Assembly: GCF_029227915.1 (NCBI RefSeq)
Contig: NC_079884.1
Location: forward strand, 3,534,001 to 3,598,000
Direction of reading: 5' to 3'
From: Hydractinia symbiolongicarpus
Taxonomy: Eukaryota > Cnidaria > Hydrozoa > Anthoathecata > Hydractiniidae
DNA length: 64,000 nt
The notes below the pieces were generated by a model, which made no database searches, had not been told where the DNA came from, and saw only the letters and a list, made by a program, of their open reading frames with translations. The translations under genes and the position numbers were made by a program. This document shows, in pieces, positions 44,834-57,564 of the stretch. Within the stretch, counting starts at the first letter, position 1. Every line of letters begins with the position of its first letter.

Positions 44834-46037
44834 GTTTAAAACGAATTAGTAAATACAATCTAAAGAAAATATTTATAATTCAATAATATTTTCCACTAAT
44901 CTAGAAGTCACGAATTGGGTGAATATTTTTGAAAGGGTTAGGGCTAAATTAAAACACTTAGTTAGGTAATACATACCTGAAATAAACTTTGGAATCATTG
45001 TGAACTCTTAAAGATTAAACAATATTTTTCTTATAAAGATAAAGTACACTTAAATGCTCGCCCTAAGCACTAGTTTATACGGTTAATCGAGCTGATTATA
45101 AAATTAGAATAGACGAACACACAACAAGGGACACTAATTTCTTTAAACATCTTCATTTCAACTAGTTATGTTTCTTAGCTTATAACAAAAATTGTTTCGA
45201 AAAATGGATACCACTGAAAAAGAGGTACTTCATAAACCAAAGAAACGCTTCATATCTAATAAAAAAATCATGTTCTCCATTTTTTACTTGCTCACTTTCT
45301 TTGTTTATTTAACTGTGTTGTTTTACTTTTTTTTAATCTCTTTTCCTTTCACATTTATTTACATTTTTCCACGGTTTAACATTACTGTAATTTTATATAG
45401 GAAGACATTAACCCGTGGAAAATTTCATTCGCGCATGCTTGCTCACCTGTTTGCATAAAGTTGCTATTGAAGTTTGAATGGACAAGGGTGTCACTATGAT
45501 TATAGATGTGAATATATTATTGTCTTCGATTTCAAAACACCCGGTTTGTAAATTGACTTATCACTAATGAGATACCCGAAACATGTTACAAACATTTCTG
45601 AAACAACCAAGCAACTAACCTGATATAATTTTCAAACGCCGCAAAAGAAGTACTTATTGCGGCCGAACATACCAAAAGTCGGAAGAGTTTACAATAATAG
45701 ATAGAGTTTCGAAATCGAAATTACTGCAAGCAAGGAATAATCACAAAACCCTATTTTTGCATTATTAGTTCAGCTTTCTTTTTCAGTAGCTTTTGGCTGT
45801 AAGTTCCGTGAAAATTGCACTTACCTACAATCTGGAAAACGTATGAGTATCAAACAAGTTTCACACAAGGGCGGGAATAATTAAATCTTTTAATAACATA
45901 ACAAGAAAAACGTTTGATTCGAGATTGTTGAACTCCTACTGTGGCTGATACGTAACATTTTAAGGTAACAATTTCCCCTAGTTACAACTGTATTTTCCAC
46001 AGTTATAACTGTCAATTGTCGGTTTGACAGTTGTAAG
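44834..46037. other. 1.2 kb upstream region, no supported gene
   Basis: This is the 5' flank of the 43625-44833 gene. The 88-codon plus-strand frame at 45192-45458 is hydrophobic and low in complexity; I do not accept it as a gene. Short inverted words TTATAACTGTCAA / TTGACAG occur near 45995-46035. Confidence 0.4.
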
Positions 46038-46305
46038 TCAAGAATGTTGAAAACGCATCTCATCTGTCAAGAATGTTAAAAACGCGTTTCTAACTGCCAA
46101 AAAAGGTTGAAAACGCGTTTCTAATTGCCAAATATGTTTAGAACGCGTGTCTAACTGTGAAGAATGTTAAAAAAGCGTTTCAAGTGTCAAGAATGTTGAA
46201 AACGCGTCTCTAACTGTCAAGGAAGTTGAAAACGCGTTTCTAACTGTCAAGGATGTTGAAAACGCGTTTCTAACTGTGAAGAATGTTGAAAACGCGTTTC
46301 TAACT
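46038..46305. repeat. About 30-bp minisatellite with ACGCGT core
   Basis: About nine imperfect units of the form CTGTCAAGAATGTTGAAAACG followed by CGTTTCTAA. Most contain AACGCGTTTC, that is an ACGCGT palindrome. Unit length varies between about 28 and 33 bp. Confidence 0.9.
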
Positions 46306-46907
46306 AGCCCAGCATAAAAATAAATAATAATATACCAAACTTTAAAATAATAAGAATAAATAAAGCTAGGTTCCAGCAGGATACTGCCTTGAAATCTACG
46401 TTTGCAGCTAAAATCTTAAAATTGTTTTGTTTTAGGTTTATGCATGGCTAGCAAACGTGATGATATTTTCATTTTAACATGCGAAAACCTAGACCCAATG
46501 AAGAGAATATCTTAAACGTTGATAGAACTGAAATTTAGGCAGTTAAATAACTATACTAACCCAACCAAATATTTCTCTTCGCTTCAAAACACTTCGCTTT
46601 GCAGATTGGTGAACAAGCTGGAGTATAATCAATATGGCGAACTCGGTCCCTCAAAAGAAACGACTCGTACCTTAACCCCTAGGGCTTGGTTTAGTTGGAC
46701 AAAATCGGCCTCGTTAAAAACATAACTGGAAATGAAAATTTAAAGGAGTATCTAGCATAGCAAATTAAATAATATTAAAACACTAGTCTATAACAATATT
46801 TGTGATTAAATTCGTACCGCAGTCTTCATTCTTTCCCAATTTTGCGAATACTAAGATAGGTACGGAAGAGCTAGGACGCGGGGCCAGGTCGGACTTTAAA
46901 ATTGGTT
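46306..46907. other. Intergenic, nothing recognisable
   Basis: No gene or repeat seen up to the GAA tract. Confidence 0.45.
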
Positions 46908-47332
46908 GAAGAAGAAGAAGAAGAAGAAGAAGAAGAAGAAGAAGAAGAAGAAGAAGAAGAAGAAGAAGAAGAAGAAGAAGAAGAAGAAGAAGAAGAAGAA
47001 GAAGAAGAAGAAGAAGAAGAAGAAGAAGAAGAAGAAGAAGAAGAAGAAGAAGAAGAAGAAGAAGAAGAAGAAGAAGAAGAAGAAGAAGAAGAAGAAGAAG
47101 AAGAAGAAGAAGAAGAAGAAGAAGAAGAAGAAGAAGAAGAAGAAGAAGAAGAAGAAGAAGAAGAAGAAGAAGAAGAAGAAGAAGAAGAAGAAGAAGAAGA
47201 AGAAGAAGAAGAAGAAGAAGAAGAAGAAGAAGAAGAAGAAGAAGAAGAAGAAGAAGAAGAAGAAGAAGAAGAAGAAGAAGAAGAAGAAGAAGAAGAAGAA
47301 GAAGAAGAAGAAGAAGAAGAAGAAGAAGAAGA
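46908..47332. repeat. Pure (GAA)n tract, about 142 repeats
   Basis: 425 bp of uninterrupted GAA on the plus strand (TTC on the other). The poly-Glu and poly-Lys frames it creates are artefacts. Long GAA/TTC tracts form intramolecular triplexes and are length-unstable. Confidence 0.98.
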
Positions 47333-47656
47333 CCGCCCGTTTAAATAAGATCTCGGATGTAATCCGAAATCTTAAAAATAACGCAACAAGCTTTTTAAGA
47401 CAAACTCACATTTTTTATAAGAATCTTCCAGACTCATGGATTTCTTTCCGACAGTTAAATTTATAAAAAAGGCTTGACGTTTAGTTTTTTTCAGCTATTG
47501 AAGGTGCTTTCACTATATAACTTCATCCAAAAGGAGATCTAGAGGAGATGTAGAATAGACTCTGTGTAATAACATTAAAAACTTTCTTTTCTTATCACAG
47601 ACACACACAAAACCAGCGTATTAATACAGAAAATAAATTTTTGCTGAAACGGCGAA
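47333..47656. other. Intergenic, nothing recognisable
   Basis: AT-rich DNA between the GAA tract and the Helitron. Confidence 0.45.
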
Positions 47657-50133
47657 TCTCTTATAATAATACGGAGAGTGTGTCCGTCTGTCTGTGACAG
47701 GCAAAGTTGATATCGTCATTTTCCTTTGATGTTGCCGAAAAAAATCTTTGATGTTGCCGAAAAAATATGTCTTCTTTGTCGTGAAAAGCCGCGAGTTTTG
47801 TGTGGTTTGTTAAATGAAGTTCTAGCACAAAGTAACGGAAATTGTGTTTGCAAAAAAGATGGCTGTCTTTTTTATGCATTTGTCTTCTCTTGCCTTCAAA
47901 ATAAATCTTTACAAAAGCATTTAAAAAGGGGCATGGTATATAAATGAAGTATAGAAAGGTTTGTTTATGTTTTTTGAAGTTTTGATGATATTATTGATGC
48001 GAGACATGTTTGTTAGCTAGCATCAACCACACCAACAACAACTAGCTAGGTAGCTAGGAATTTATAAATATGTAGCCATGTTCTTTATACCTAGCTAAGT
48101 CTCCAGTTTATATTTAAGTGACCAGCTATTAGCTGCTGTAGCTACCTTATGTTAGCTTCAGTTTTATGTTGCTTTTTACATGTAAGCTAATCTTAGTGGT
48201 CTTTGCTAAAAATGTGACTGTAACTTATTTTAATTGACATTTTAAGCTTATATTAACAAGCCACAACAACTTTTAAAAAAGTATTACATATTATTTAAGA
48301 AGAGTTTAAGGACTGTTTTTAAGCAAATAATGTATTTTTCACAATTTGTGTATGCAAATAATGTATTTTTCACATTTTGTGTAACTAAACTTATATACAT
48401 CGGTTACATGCAATATGACGAAACGATTTTTATTTAACATGTAGTAATTCTGGTACCTTAAATGTAGTGATTTTTGTTGTTCTAGATGTTCTGACTAAAA
48501 TGTTTTTGTTTATGGCATTTTGTCTCAATTAAGAAAAGTTTCAACTTTTTTGAGGGAGTACAACACCGAAAAAACCTGGTTTTTTTTATATTTTGTATAA
48601 ATTCTTACCGGGCAGGACTCTGTACAACATACCGAAATGACTGATCCCTCTCTATTTATAAATTTGATGCGTTCCAAATCACAGTTTTTTGAAATTTTGG
48701 GTAATATTTAATGAGTACAAGATGCAAATACTGATTTTTGTTGAATCAGAAGTATTTCCTACCATTCTTTTTTTACACTTTTGTGGAGAAAAAGTGTATG
48801 CAATATCATCAGAATAACTGATTTTGTTGCAAACGGTTTTTCTTTTTCACATTTTGGATTGAAATATTGTTATAAAGGGCATATATCAATAGACATATAT
48901 ATACCAAAATAATTAAATTCTGCAAACTTTGATTTTGTCGTTCATCTCTCATCTTTTATATTTTGATTAAACTTAAAAGGAAAAGGAAAGGAAAGGAAAA
49001 GGAAACCATAGGAATTATTTAGAATTTGTATTTTGTGTTGCAAATTTAGTGCAAAAATTTAACTGTTGTGAGGGAGGACCATATGCAATTATATATATAC
49101 TAAAAATAATAATTTGATATTCTACAAGTTGTATTTTTGTATGCACTTAAATGACTGCTTTTTCTGAGTTGAATTTGATGGGTTTCATATCAATTTTGTG
49201 GAAGATTTTATGGCTGAAGACAATATAGAACATGCCAATTGAACTGATTTTTGTTCATATTTTGATTTGCTCCTCATAAACCTTTGTGTTCTACATTTAT
49301 TGTAAACTTTTGTGAGGAAGGACCATATATATATACAATGTTTTCAAAATAATGATTTTTGTTGATTGGAAATTTACTCCTTGCTCATTGCTTTTTCGAC
49401 ATTTCAGGTTAAAATGTTTGGTAAAGTCAGTACGGATCATTAGACAAAAAATTGTTTTGTTAACCGGTTAATTTTTACATTTTGTGCATATTTTTGCGGG
49501 AGAGGATGGTATGCAACCAAATAAATGATTTTTCAAAGTTTAACTTTTTGTTTTTAGGTGTTTTGTGTTTGTTTAAGTTTGGCTTTTTGATATTGTTCAG
49601 GTTGTATTGTTGTATAAGCATTTAGGGAAAAGACAATGTTTAAAATGCTTAAAGAACTTATTTCATAGATCTGTGCTTACTGTTGCAAGCCTTTCTTTTC
49701 GACATTTCAGATTAAAATATTGAAGGTTTTCAACATAATCACATAATAAGATGTATCCATATTTGAGATATGTGTTATTTCTGACATTATTATTATTGTT
49801 GTCATAACTGTCTGGGTTGTGACTGTCAATGTTGTAACTTTCTACTAACCAGATTTTACACCTTGCACGCCGTTGTTTTTCATATTTTGTCTGAAGTTTT
49901 GTTGGGAGGATTTCATGCGATTTGACATTTGATATTTTGTGTTAGATTTTAAGAACTTTTTTGTTAAATTATGACTTATATACTTTCTTTTTATGCATTT
50001 TCAGATTATTTTTTTTAGTAAAAGGCATATTCAATATACTGAAATATTTGCTGATGTCATCAAAATTCAAATGACAGAACTTTTCAATTGTTTTTCTGCC
50101 TAAGTGGATTTTTCCACGGGCCTAATCGACTAG
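47657..50133 (+). mobile_element. Non-autonomous Helitron, 2.5 kb, with internal diverged repeats
   Basis: It starts TCTCTTATAATAATACGG after a host A (47656) with the family motif GTCCGTCTGTCTGTGAC. It ends with the hairpin GTGGATTTTTCCAC, then GGGCCTAATCGACTAG. These match the ends of the short copies at 50134-50265 and 28873-29006. No Rep/helicase gene is present. A 20-bp tandem (TTTGATGTTGCCGAAAAAA) lies at about 47727-47767. From about 48480 to 50050 the interior is a degenerate tandem array. Confidence 0.7.
48480..50050. repeat. Degenerate tandem array inside the Helitron
   Basis: Motifs such as CGACATTTCAGATTAAAATATT, TTTTGTGAGGGAGGACCATATG and AATAATGATTTTTGTTGA return every 100-250 bp in poorly conserved form. 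The units have diverged so far that boundaries are uncertain. Confidence 0.45.
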
Positions 50134-50265
50134 TCTATATTATAATACCCGTATACGTCTGTCTGTCACGCAAAATGGTAGCTTAGCTGCGCGATAGCGA
50201 GAAGCACGCAATGCGGTATAAAAAGGACGGGCAAACCCGTGGATTTTCCACGGGCTAACGACTAG
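50134..50265 (+). mobile_element. Short Helitron directly joined to the 2.5-kb Helitron
   Basis: It starts TCTATATTATAATACCCG and ends with hairpin CCCGTGGATTTTCCACGGG, then CTAACGACTAG followed by host T. There is no spacer between the CTAG of the long copy (50130-50133) and the TC of this one. It is almost the same as the reversed copy at 28873-29006. Confidence 0.8.
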
Positions 50266-51373
50266 TTATATTTATTCACCATCGTGAAATAATAAAATCA
50301 TATTCAAAAGCTTGAAGTAATTCTATGGCGAGTTCTTTCTCATTTGTTTTTTTTTGGAGAAACAATATGTTGTTACTTCAACTCCTTCAAATGCTTTAAA
50401 AAATTGCAGTAACGGTAAACAAATTAGCTGTTGCCAACTTAATTAACGCTGTTATATGTAACCTAACACTCAATTTGTAGCTTTGTGGCAAGTATCCTGT
50501 ACAAAATTACGTTGCTGTGTAATTCATCCTCTAATTAGCCTTGAGGTGTGTTCGTGTTGTTCGTAACTTTACTTAATGTCAAAAGAACACGTAATACGTA
50601 ATATATTACCTGTGAAACCTTTGGGCGACGAAGACTGTAATTCTGATATCCGTTGAATATTTACCTAGGCTGTGATTTAGTAGGGCTACGATCTTAAATA
50701 ATACAGATATTGCAAAATATTTCCGATAAACAGGATGTAGGGGATATACTTTAAATATGCGTCTCAAAGGATAGCCTTTTTATTGAACGGAAAAAGATCA
50801 CAGATGTCAAATAGCCTCCATACGTTATTTGTGGAAAGTACGTGACTGTCCAATTTTAGAAATAGAAGAGATTATAATTATACGATGCGATGCTTTTGTA
50901 TTGCATCTAATACTTTACTAATTGTAATCGCAGTTGTATTAACATCAAAGAAAAATTATTTGTTGTTAAACACTGTTTCCGAGGATGTGACAGTAAAAGT
51001 TGATCTTGCTTATAGCTGTGTTATAAATAAACGTGGGATGCTTGTTTTAGAAAATAGGAAGAAGTTGTAATGATTGGTCTTTCACTCGTTTTGCCATGGA
51101 AATTTTCCTTCGGATTCTTTCCATACCAAAAGAGGAACTTAGGAGGAAAAAATAAAGTGGGAAGTAGTCATTGATTATTTTGGCAACCAAACACAAATGC
51201 AAGAATTTTTCCACTTGTGTTGAAAACACAGTTGCAGCTTCCAATTAAAAAGTGAGTTATTACACTCACTCACCATTTTCCGCCTTGAAATTTTCCACTA
51301 AGCGAGACAATTTGAAATACCATGAAGAGTGAGATTAAAAGAGCAATCTATAAACTGGTAGTTGTCATGGCTA
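50266..51373. other. 1.1 kb intergenic, no supported gene
   Basis: Only short frames without motifs, for example a 61-codon frame at 50885-51070. Confidence 0.4.
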
Positions 51374-51442
51374 TTCTCGACCCCAGAGCTCTTTGAGATA
51401 ATCTCGAAAGTAGTTTATCTCAAAGAGCTCTGGGGTCAAGAA
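51374..51442. mobile_element. Foldback element with 28-bp arms
   Basis: TTCTCGACCCCAGAGCTCTT plus GAGATAA (51374-51401) and its near-perfect reverse complement (51415-51442) are separated by 13 bp. The terminal CTCGACCCCAG resembles the CCTCGTCCCCAGG ends at 17933 and CCTCGATCCCAGGG at 19655. It may be a relative of that family. Confidence 0.65.
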
Positions 51443-54400
51443 AGGTTAATGGCAGATGTATTTGCATATCTATTTTACACAAAAATTAGAAACTCCATTG
51501 CGTTCCAAGTATCGCTGTTACAACTGTGCTAGGAGTTGACTACATGGAGAATTTCAGCTTGGGCTAAAATTTTAACAAGGGGCCGGATGCGAAATGTTTT
51601 GCTATTACATGGGGATTTGAGCATGATCTAAGGCCCGGGGAAATTTTTTTCAACTCTGCCGAGTTAAAACATCTTCCAAAAATGGAATATAAGTTAAGTT
51701 TTAACCAATCAAATACTATTACAGAAAAGATGGTAGCGCAGTACAACGCCCGGGATTTAGAGAACGCACTATGCTTATCCAAAAAAAAAATAAAAGTTTG
51801 GAGAAAAGATAGCCCAACACATTAAACATTAAAAAATATGTATTACAACTTCTTTTAACAAACTTCTTGAACAAATTGTAAGATAAAATTTTAATGCGTT
51901 TTAAATCTACTTTTTTAATAAAGAATAACCTTATAAAGTTTTGTCAATAAATTGATAATTTGATTAATCATTGCACAAGTTAAACTATTGTCGGACATTA
52001 TTACCACCTCTAACTGTGTTTGATCGTGGGAAGTATTTTTTTATTCTTACTTTCTGAGCTTCTTATTTCTAAATGAGCTGTGTGGGTGATAATTTCAGTC
52101 ACGTACGCCAACAAATGTGGAATTAAACTTGGCTACAAGGTCAGACGACCCAACGTGGTATTTAAAACGCTGTCTAAATATTTTCCAGATATAAAGCCCT
52201 CATAAATTTAAGTTCATAGATTGATAAAAATCCGCTGCTTATTCTGAAGCACCGGTTATGTTCTAGTAATTGTTTTTGCCTATTGGATTACTTTAAAAAC
52301 TACAACAACAATCACAGATTTTTGAACCTCGTTGTTCGCTTTGCGAAAAAAACACAAGACATTATATGTTAGCGATTTATGCTAGCTATGGGATTTCGAT
52401 TACGGAATTAGGGATTAGTTCCATTTAACTTCATTTTCGGTGTAGTGCAAAAAACTCATAAGCTTTTTTTCAGCGCGTTTGCACTTAGACAAAATCAGTA
52501 ATTTTGTGAACAATCCTTAAAGTTATTCGCATGGAATGTGTTGGAAAATGCAAGCCGGTAAATGACGTTTTCAGATGTTAGCTTAAGTATCAAATGCCTG
52601 TTTAGAGATCTCTTCATCTTTTACTAGAAATATTGTTATTTGCATTAAAATTGTTTAAATGCGTTTTTGTTGGATATGTTTCCTGCTTAAGTGTCCATAG
52701 ATGAATCTTCTCGCGTGTTTATATCTAATTCAGATTTTAACAAATTTGCAGACATTGCATTCTCATTCGTTATCAAGATTTATCCACTTGAGGCGAAGAA
52801 ATGTTTCAGAAAGGTTCAGCCAAATCAAATACTGTCTCACCCAGAATGGATAAATCTGATATTCAACCAAATTTGATTTCAATATCTGTATTATATACCC
52901 TGCTGATCCTTTTTTGGAGTTTCTCTGATGTTTTCTGGTGTTTAGAAAGAAAAAATGTTCACAAAGCTAACCCTCAACAATTTTAGAAGAGTTTTAACCA
53001 ATCAGGTATAGTAATTACGTTTAAAACAAAAGAAATTAACGCTTGGACGACTTAAATGATTGAAATCAACATGTATAAGATCACTTCCATTAAACAACAT
53101 GGGTGGAATATCATATTTTATAGGCGACCTTATGTAAATGCTCGGAAAATAACTAAACAAAAATATTAAAACTCGAAAAATATGTACCATATTGTATTCT
53201 GTACGGTGCGATAACTACAATCGGACAAAGTATTATTCCCAAACTGATTTTTCTGTGTTTCCGCAAACATATGGCAAAACCCTAGTGTAGTTTGTACAAA
53301 ACTTATTTTTCCCTATTTCAGTGTTGTACGTGTCCGCAAAGGCCTTGAAAACATGGACGGAGGGAAAAAAGTAGGAACATAATGGTACATTTATGATTGT
53401 TTTAATAATTTTATTGTATTATTGTTATAATATATAATATAATTTTATTGGATTGTAATACGAATTCACGTAGGAAAAAATATCAATAGCTTATAATGCT
53501 AACTTATTCAGTGAGAACAACGCTACACTTTACAAGGTTAAAGATCCGAAAAAAAACAATACAGAATAAAGGTACATAACTTACGCGTTGAAACTTTTCC
53601 TGAACTGGCAGTTTAATATCTATGCACGAATACTGTCTTCTTCAAAGGTATGTTACTTGGAAATGAATACCATAATATAATGTTAAAATTTGAATTTTCT
53701 AGTTTTATATGCCGATACGTAAATGAACTATTCTATAGGGTTCTATAGGTTGTTGTGTACAGGGTTGCGTGTAGGCATATAACTAAATAACCTAGTTTTT
53801 TTGCATCAGTGCGAATACCATAGAATGACTCAGAAAAAAAACTTTGGCATTGCAAACAGGAAGTCCATGTAGGTGGCAAATATATATGCAAGTATATATT
53901 TTCCGGAATAGACAGATTAATAAGTTTAGACCCGTGGAAATGTACAGGTTCTGTTTAAAAGTAACCATAAAACAAGCAAAGGCAAAAAATAGTTTGAAAT
54001 ATGTGGTTGCCTGAGACTTTTATAAATATTACACTGTTTTAGCCATTTTTAGACTTGAAAATAGATGATGACGTTCTCTAATCTGTTATCTCAATTGTCC
54101 CACAATTCACTAACAAACATTCTTAACAAGTTTTATGCCAATATAATGTCTTTTTCCTCACTTTTGAAGAGAATAGGTGTGGCTTTCCCTATCCACCCGA
54201 CCGGGTTTTTTTCAGGCTCCCAGAAAAGTTAGAAATAAATAGGATTAAAAGATTTAAACTTTTGATGTATTTTGTTTTTCTGTTTTGGTTTCTGTTACTT
54301 CCGGCGCCATATGGACAGGTTACGTGATTTCTTAAGAAAGGAAACACTACACTGCGGGGTATTGATGCACTAAACAATTACTTGATATCGTTTACTCGTC

Positions 54401-55777
54401 TGTCTCACAATCACATTAAAGGGGGTTTATGTACTTTTCTTTTTTAACATTTCGCGTGCGTTTTATGAAAAGCCTACCAATCACTATCATCTGTCAAGCC
54501 AGGTGTTTCGACATATTGTCTTCTTCGATATATTTATAATACACCTTTCCCGAGACTTATTCTTTTGATGTGCCGCAACATTTTCTGTTGAGTTTTATGA
54601 AAAACGGACAACAGATTTGAATTCCTTATCAAAAATGTCATAAAAAAAAAAGAAAATTTCGAAACAATGCAGCAAGTAAACAACAAAATCATTCTTCATG
54701 AAGAATTGTGTAGGATGTACCACCAAAAGATGTATGTGGTCATTTATTGCACGTACCGAAACTCGTGGGATTCTCTTGGTTACAGTGTTAAGATGCTTCA
54801 TTTAATTTCTGCTGCGTAGATGTTTATCACTGCAAGAAGGATGAGACCTCTCTTCTTTAAAACATATGATGAAAACTGGAGATACTAAAAAGGTATCCCT
54901 AATTTACTAAAAAAGTAAATAAATGATCCTAATGATTTTATCAGGTACGCTAAAAAACATTCCCTTTTCGTCTGATAATGTTTTACTTTGCACAATAGAT
55001 ATCGTTAGATTACCTTAGCATATCACATATAAGAGGTTTTAAACAGCTTAAGGTTTTCTAAAAAATAATCATTTTGAAGACTAAAAAAAGGGACAAATTT
55101 ACTCTGTTACATGCTGTTTTTTTATTTAGAACTTTGAGGGGCAAAGTCTCTTTAAAATTACCACCTTAGATTTAGTATAGATAAACCGACATATATGTTC
55201 TGTTTAAGAAAAGAAAGGGCAAAATCTAATTACATATTTTTAAGTTTACGTTCTAGCTGTTAGGTTACTTACAAAATGCGCATGACTCGACTAAATTTTT
55301 AGATTTTTTTGGATGGTTTTAGTTAAACACGATTATTTTCACATTTGTTCTTGTCATCTTTCGCAAAAAAATATTTTCTATTTTAAACAAAGAATATTGT
55401 GATTATTTGTTACTTTAGAGTAGAAGGAAAAAAGTAACACACCAAACACGGATTGGTTGATTTATTTAGTTAGAACAAATCAAAACAAAACAAATCAAAA
55501 TGTACATCATAATTACAATTACGTAAGACCAGCATTCTCAAAAGGAGGTAATTCTTCATATTCTTCATAATCATTTAAGAGATTTCACAATTAAAGAACT
55601 CAAAGAGTTTGTTGCATCATAGGTATAAGATTGAGGGACAGGTTTTGTTGCGAAAATATCACGTAATACTTTGACTCATTACTACCCACTTCTACTCGTT
55701 CAACATAATGCAGGCTCAGTGGGCGTTAAATATCTTTTATGTTAGATGACCTAAGTACAGATTTTATGATTTTAATG
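51443..55777. other. 4.3 kb intergenic, no supported gene
   Basis: No family, domain or repeat was recognised. A short plus-strand stretch at about 52100-52204 (AG acceptor at 52099, frame ending PDIKPS and TAA) has protein-like composition and may be an exon, but it has no recognisable motif. Confidence 0.35.
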
Positions 55778-55962
55778 CTAGTCAGTCAATGGAAAATTTC
55801 ACAGGAAAACGCCTGACTAACAAATTTCCCACATCGCTATGTAGTGCATCCTTGCCCGCCTGTTAACAGGAAGTAATGAAATTTACGGACGGGGGTTATT
55901 ACTATGTCAATAGATCATCGTTTAATTTGGTCACAGACAGACAGCGAGTATTTTTATATAGA
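55778..55962 (-). mobile_element. Divergent Helitron-like element, 185 bp
   Basis: On the minus strand it begins TCTATATAAAAATACTCGC after an A, with the family motif CTGTCTGTCTGTGAC. It ends near CTGACTAG with a weak hairpin CAGG...CCTG about 20 nt upstream. The base after CTAG is not T, so the 3' limit is less certain. Confidence 0.45.
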
Positions 55963-56248
55963 TAAATAATATGATTTGTAATATAAGTTTAGCTGTCCCC
56001 ATGCACAAAAGCTTTATTTTTAAGTCATTCAATTCTAGAATCGCTTTCGTACCATTGTAGGCAAATTTTGCATATGTTTTTTTTTTTTTTTTTTTTTTTT
56101 TCGTTAGTGTAAGGTAATAAAAATCGAATATATTACAGTTTGATAAAATATTGTATTCAAGTGAAGTTATATTTGCTGTGTTTTGTTTTAACGGTACCGA
56201 TAACTTTGTCAGGTGATGTGTCATTTTCACATAGTTGATTAACAATAT
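55963..56248. other. Short intergenic spacer with T tract
   Basis: A T22 run lies at about 56079-56100; nothing else is visible. Confidence 0.4.
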
Positions 56249-56468
56249 TACGGAGTTTCATACCGCGCAGGTCTGGGCACTAGAGAAACGCTTGTAGGGA
56301 CAAATATTTAGCTTGTTTATGTTGCACTCGATTACCCCTATTGGTTTCCCGGTGATTTGCTCATAAATTTTATACCGTATGGGAGCAGTTAAGGCATAAA
56401 TTGCTAATTTTAGTATATATTCTTTCCTTTTATTTATACTTTTCTACAACATTTAACTTATCTAAAAC

Positions 56469-57458
56469 ATGGTGAAATGGTTTTGCTCGTCATCCCTTTG
56501 CTATAATAACTTTCGAACACAAAATTCAAATGGAGAAAAGCTTATATTTTACAGATTGCCAAGGACAAGGATTTACAAATGGAGTACCAAAAAATTATTA
56601 AAACTGCTGGAGTTAATTGGAAAAACGGACACATATGTTGTGAACATTGGAGTGCTGGTTATAAAATTAATGAAACTCTTCCTGATGTTACAGTACCCCA
56701 GTCACAAATTCCTATTATTGAGCAAAAATATAATAGAGAAAAAGAAAGACTTGAAAAAACCCAAAGTGCAGCAAATAAAATGAAAGTTAAGGAGCTAAAA
56801 AAAAAATTTAAATTCATCCAAACATTTCGTACACCATCTAGTGTAAAGAGAAAACCTCCTGCTAAAAGAATATATTCTACGCCAGAACATAAACAACGAG
56901 AACCCTCAAAGAGACAGTTATCTGCTAAATTAATATCTAAAGACAAAATTATTGAAGAACTTAAAAAAAATAAACGAATCAAATAATAAAATAAAGAATC
57001 TTACCCATGAAAATAAATTACTAAAAATTAAAAACCACTACCTGCAATCATTTGTTAATAAACGAAATAAAATAATTCTTGAAAAAACAGGAACAATTCT
57101 AAACCTTCAAAAGTATATATTTTCCTATGACAACTTACAACAGAAATCTAGCAATATAGAATATTTATCTGGTTTGCCCGTTGAAAAATTTGACTTGCTA
57201 TTTCAAATTGTTTCACCATACTTACACATTATAAAATACCCTGACTGTAAAGGAACTGGGGAAAGATCATTAAAAAAAGCAACCGAACTTTTATGCGTTT
57301 TAACAATTTGTCGTCATTCTCTTCATCTTGGCGTTATGGCTTATATGGCAGGTGTTGGTAAAAGCACAATGTATAGGATATTTGTTGGATGGCTTGTTTT
57401 TTTAGAAACACTTTCAATGACTGTCTTTATAATGTTCCAGACCAAATCATTTCTTTGA
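56469..57458 (+). pseudogene. THAP-domain transposase, N-terminal half, frameshifted
   Basis: Same protein as at 41230-42201. The THAP finger begins MVKWFCSSSLC and FYRLPR, but a one-base loss near 56568 shifts the frame before the final C-x2-H pair (CCEHW). A second shift in the A tract near 56965 joins to NKIKNLTHENKLLKIKNHYL. The helix-turn-helix (ATELLCVLTICRHSLHLGVM ... KSTMYRIF) follows. The DDE catalytic domain is missing after about 57535. In the family this protein binds the termini and catalyses excision; this copy cannot. Confidence 0.85.
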
Positions 57459-57535
57459 ATTAAAAAGTAATTGGCAGATTTTGTTTCTGGATGATAAGAC
57501 ATGAGGATACAAAATTTGGATTCAGTGCAAACTAG
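57218..57535 (+). repeat. 318-bp direct repeat, left copy
   Basis: It runs from ATACTTACACATTATAAAAT to TTCAGTGCAAACTAG. It is identical or nearly so to 60633-60950 (for example TTTTTTTAG against TTTTTTAAG) and encodes the transposase helix-turn-helix. The pair brackets the cargo gene. Confidence 0.93.
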
Positions 57536-57564
57536 ATTCCAATCAGAGCTGGTAAACGGCTACC

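Noticed and set aside
45192-45458. 88-codon plus-strand frame with hydrophobic stretch
   Set aside because: Low complexity, Phe/Leu-rich as expected from T-rich DNA; no signal of a real gene and no splice context.
46902-47466. 148- and 186-codon poly-Glu and poly-Lys frames
   Set aside because: Pure translation of the (GAA)n microsatellite.
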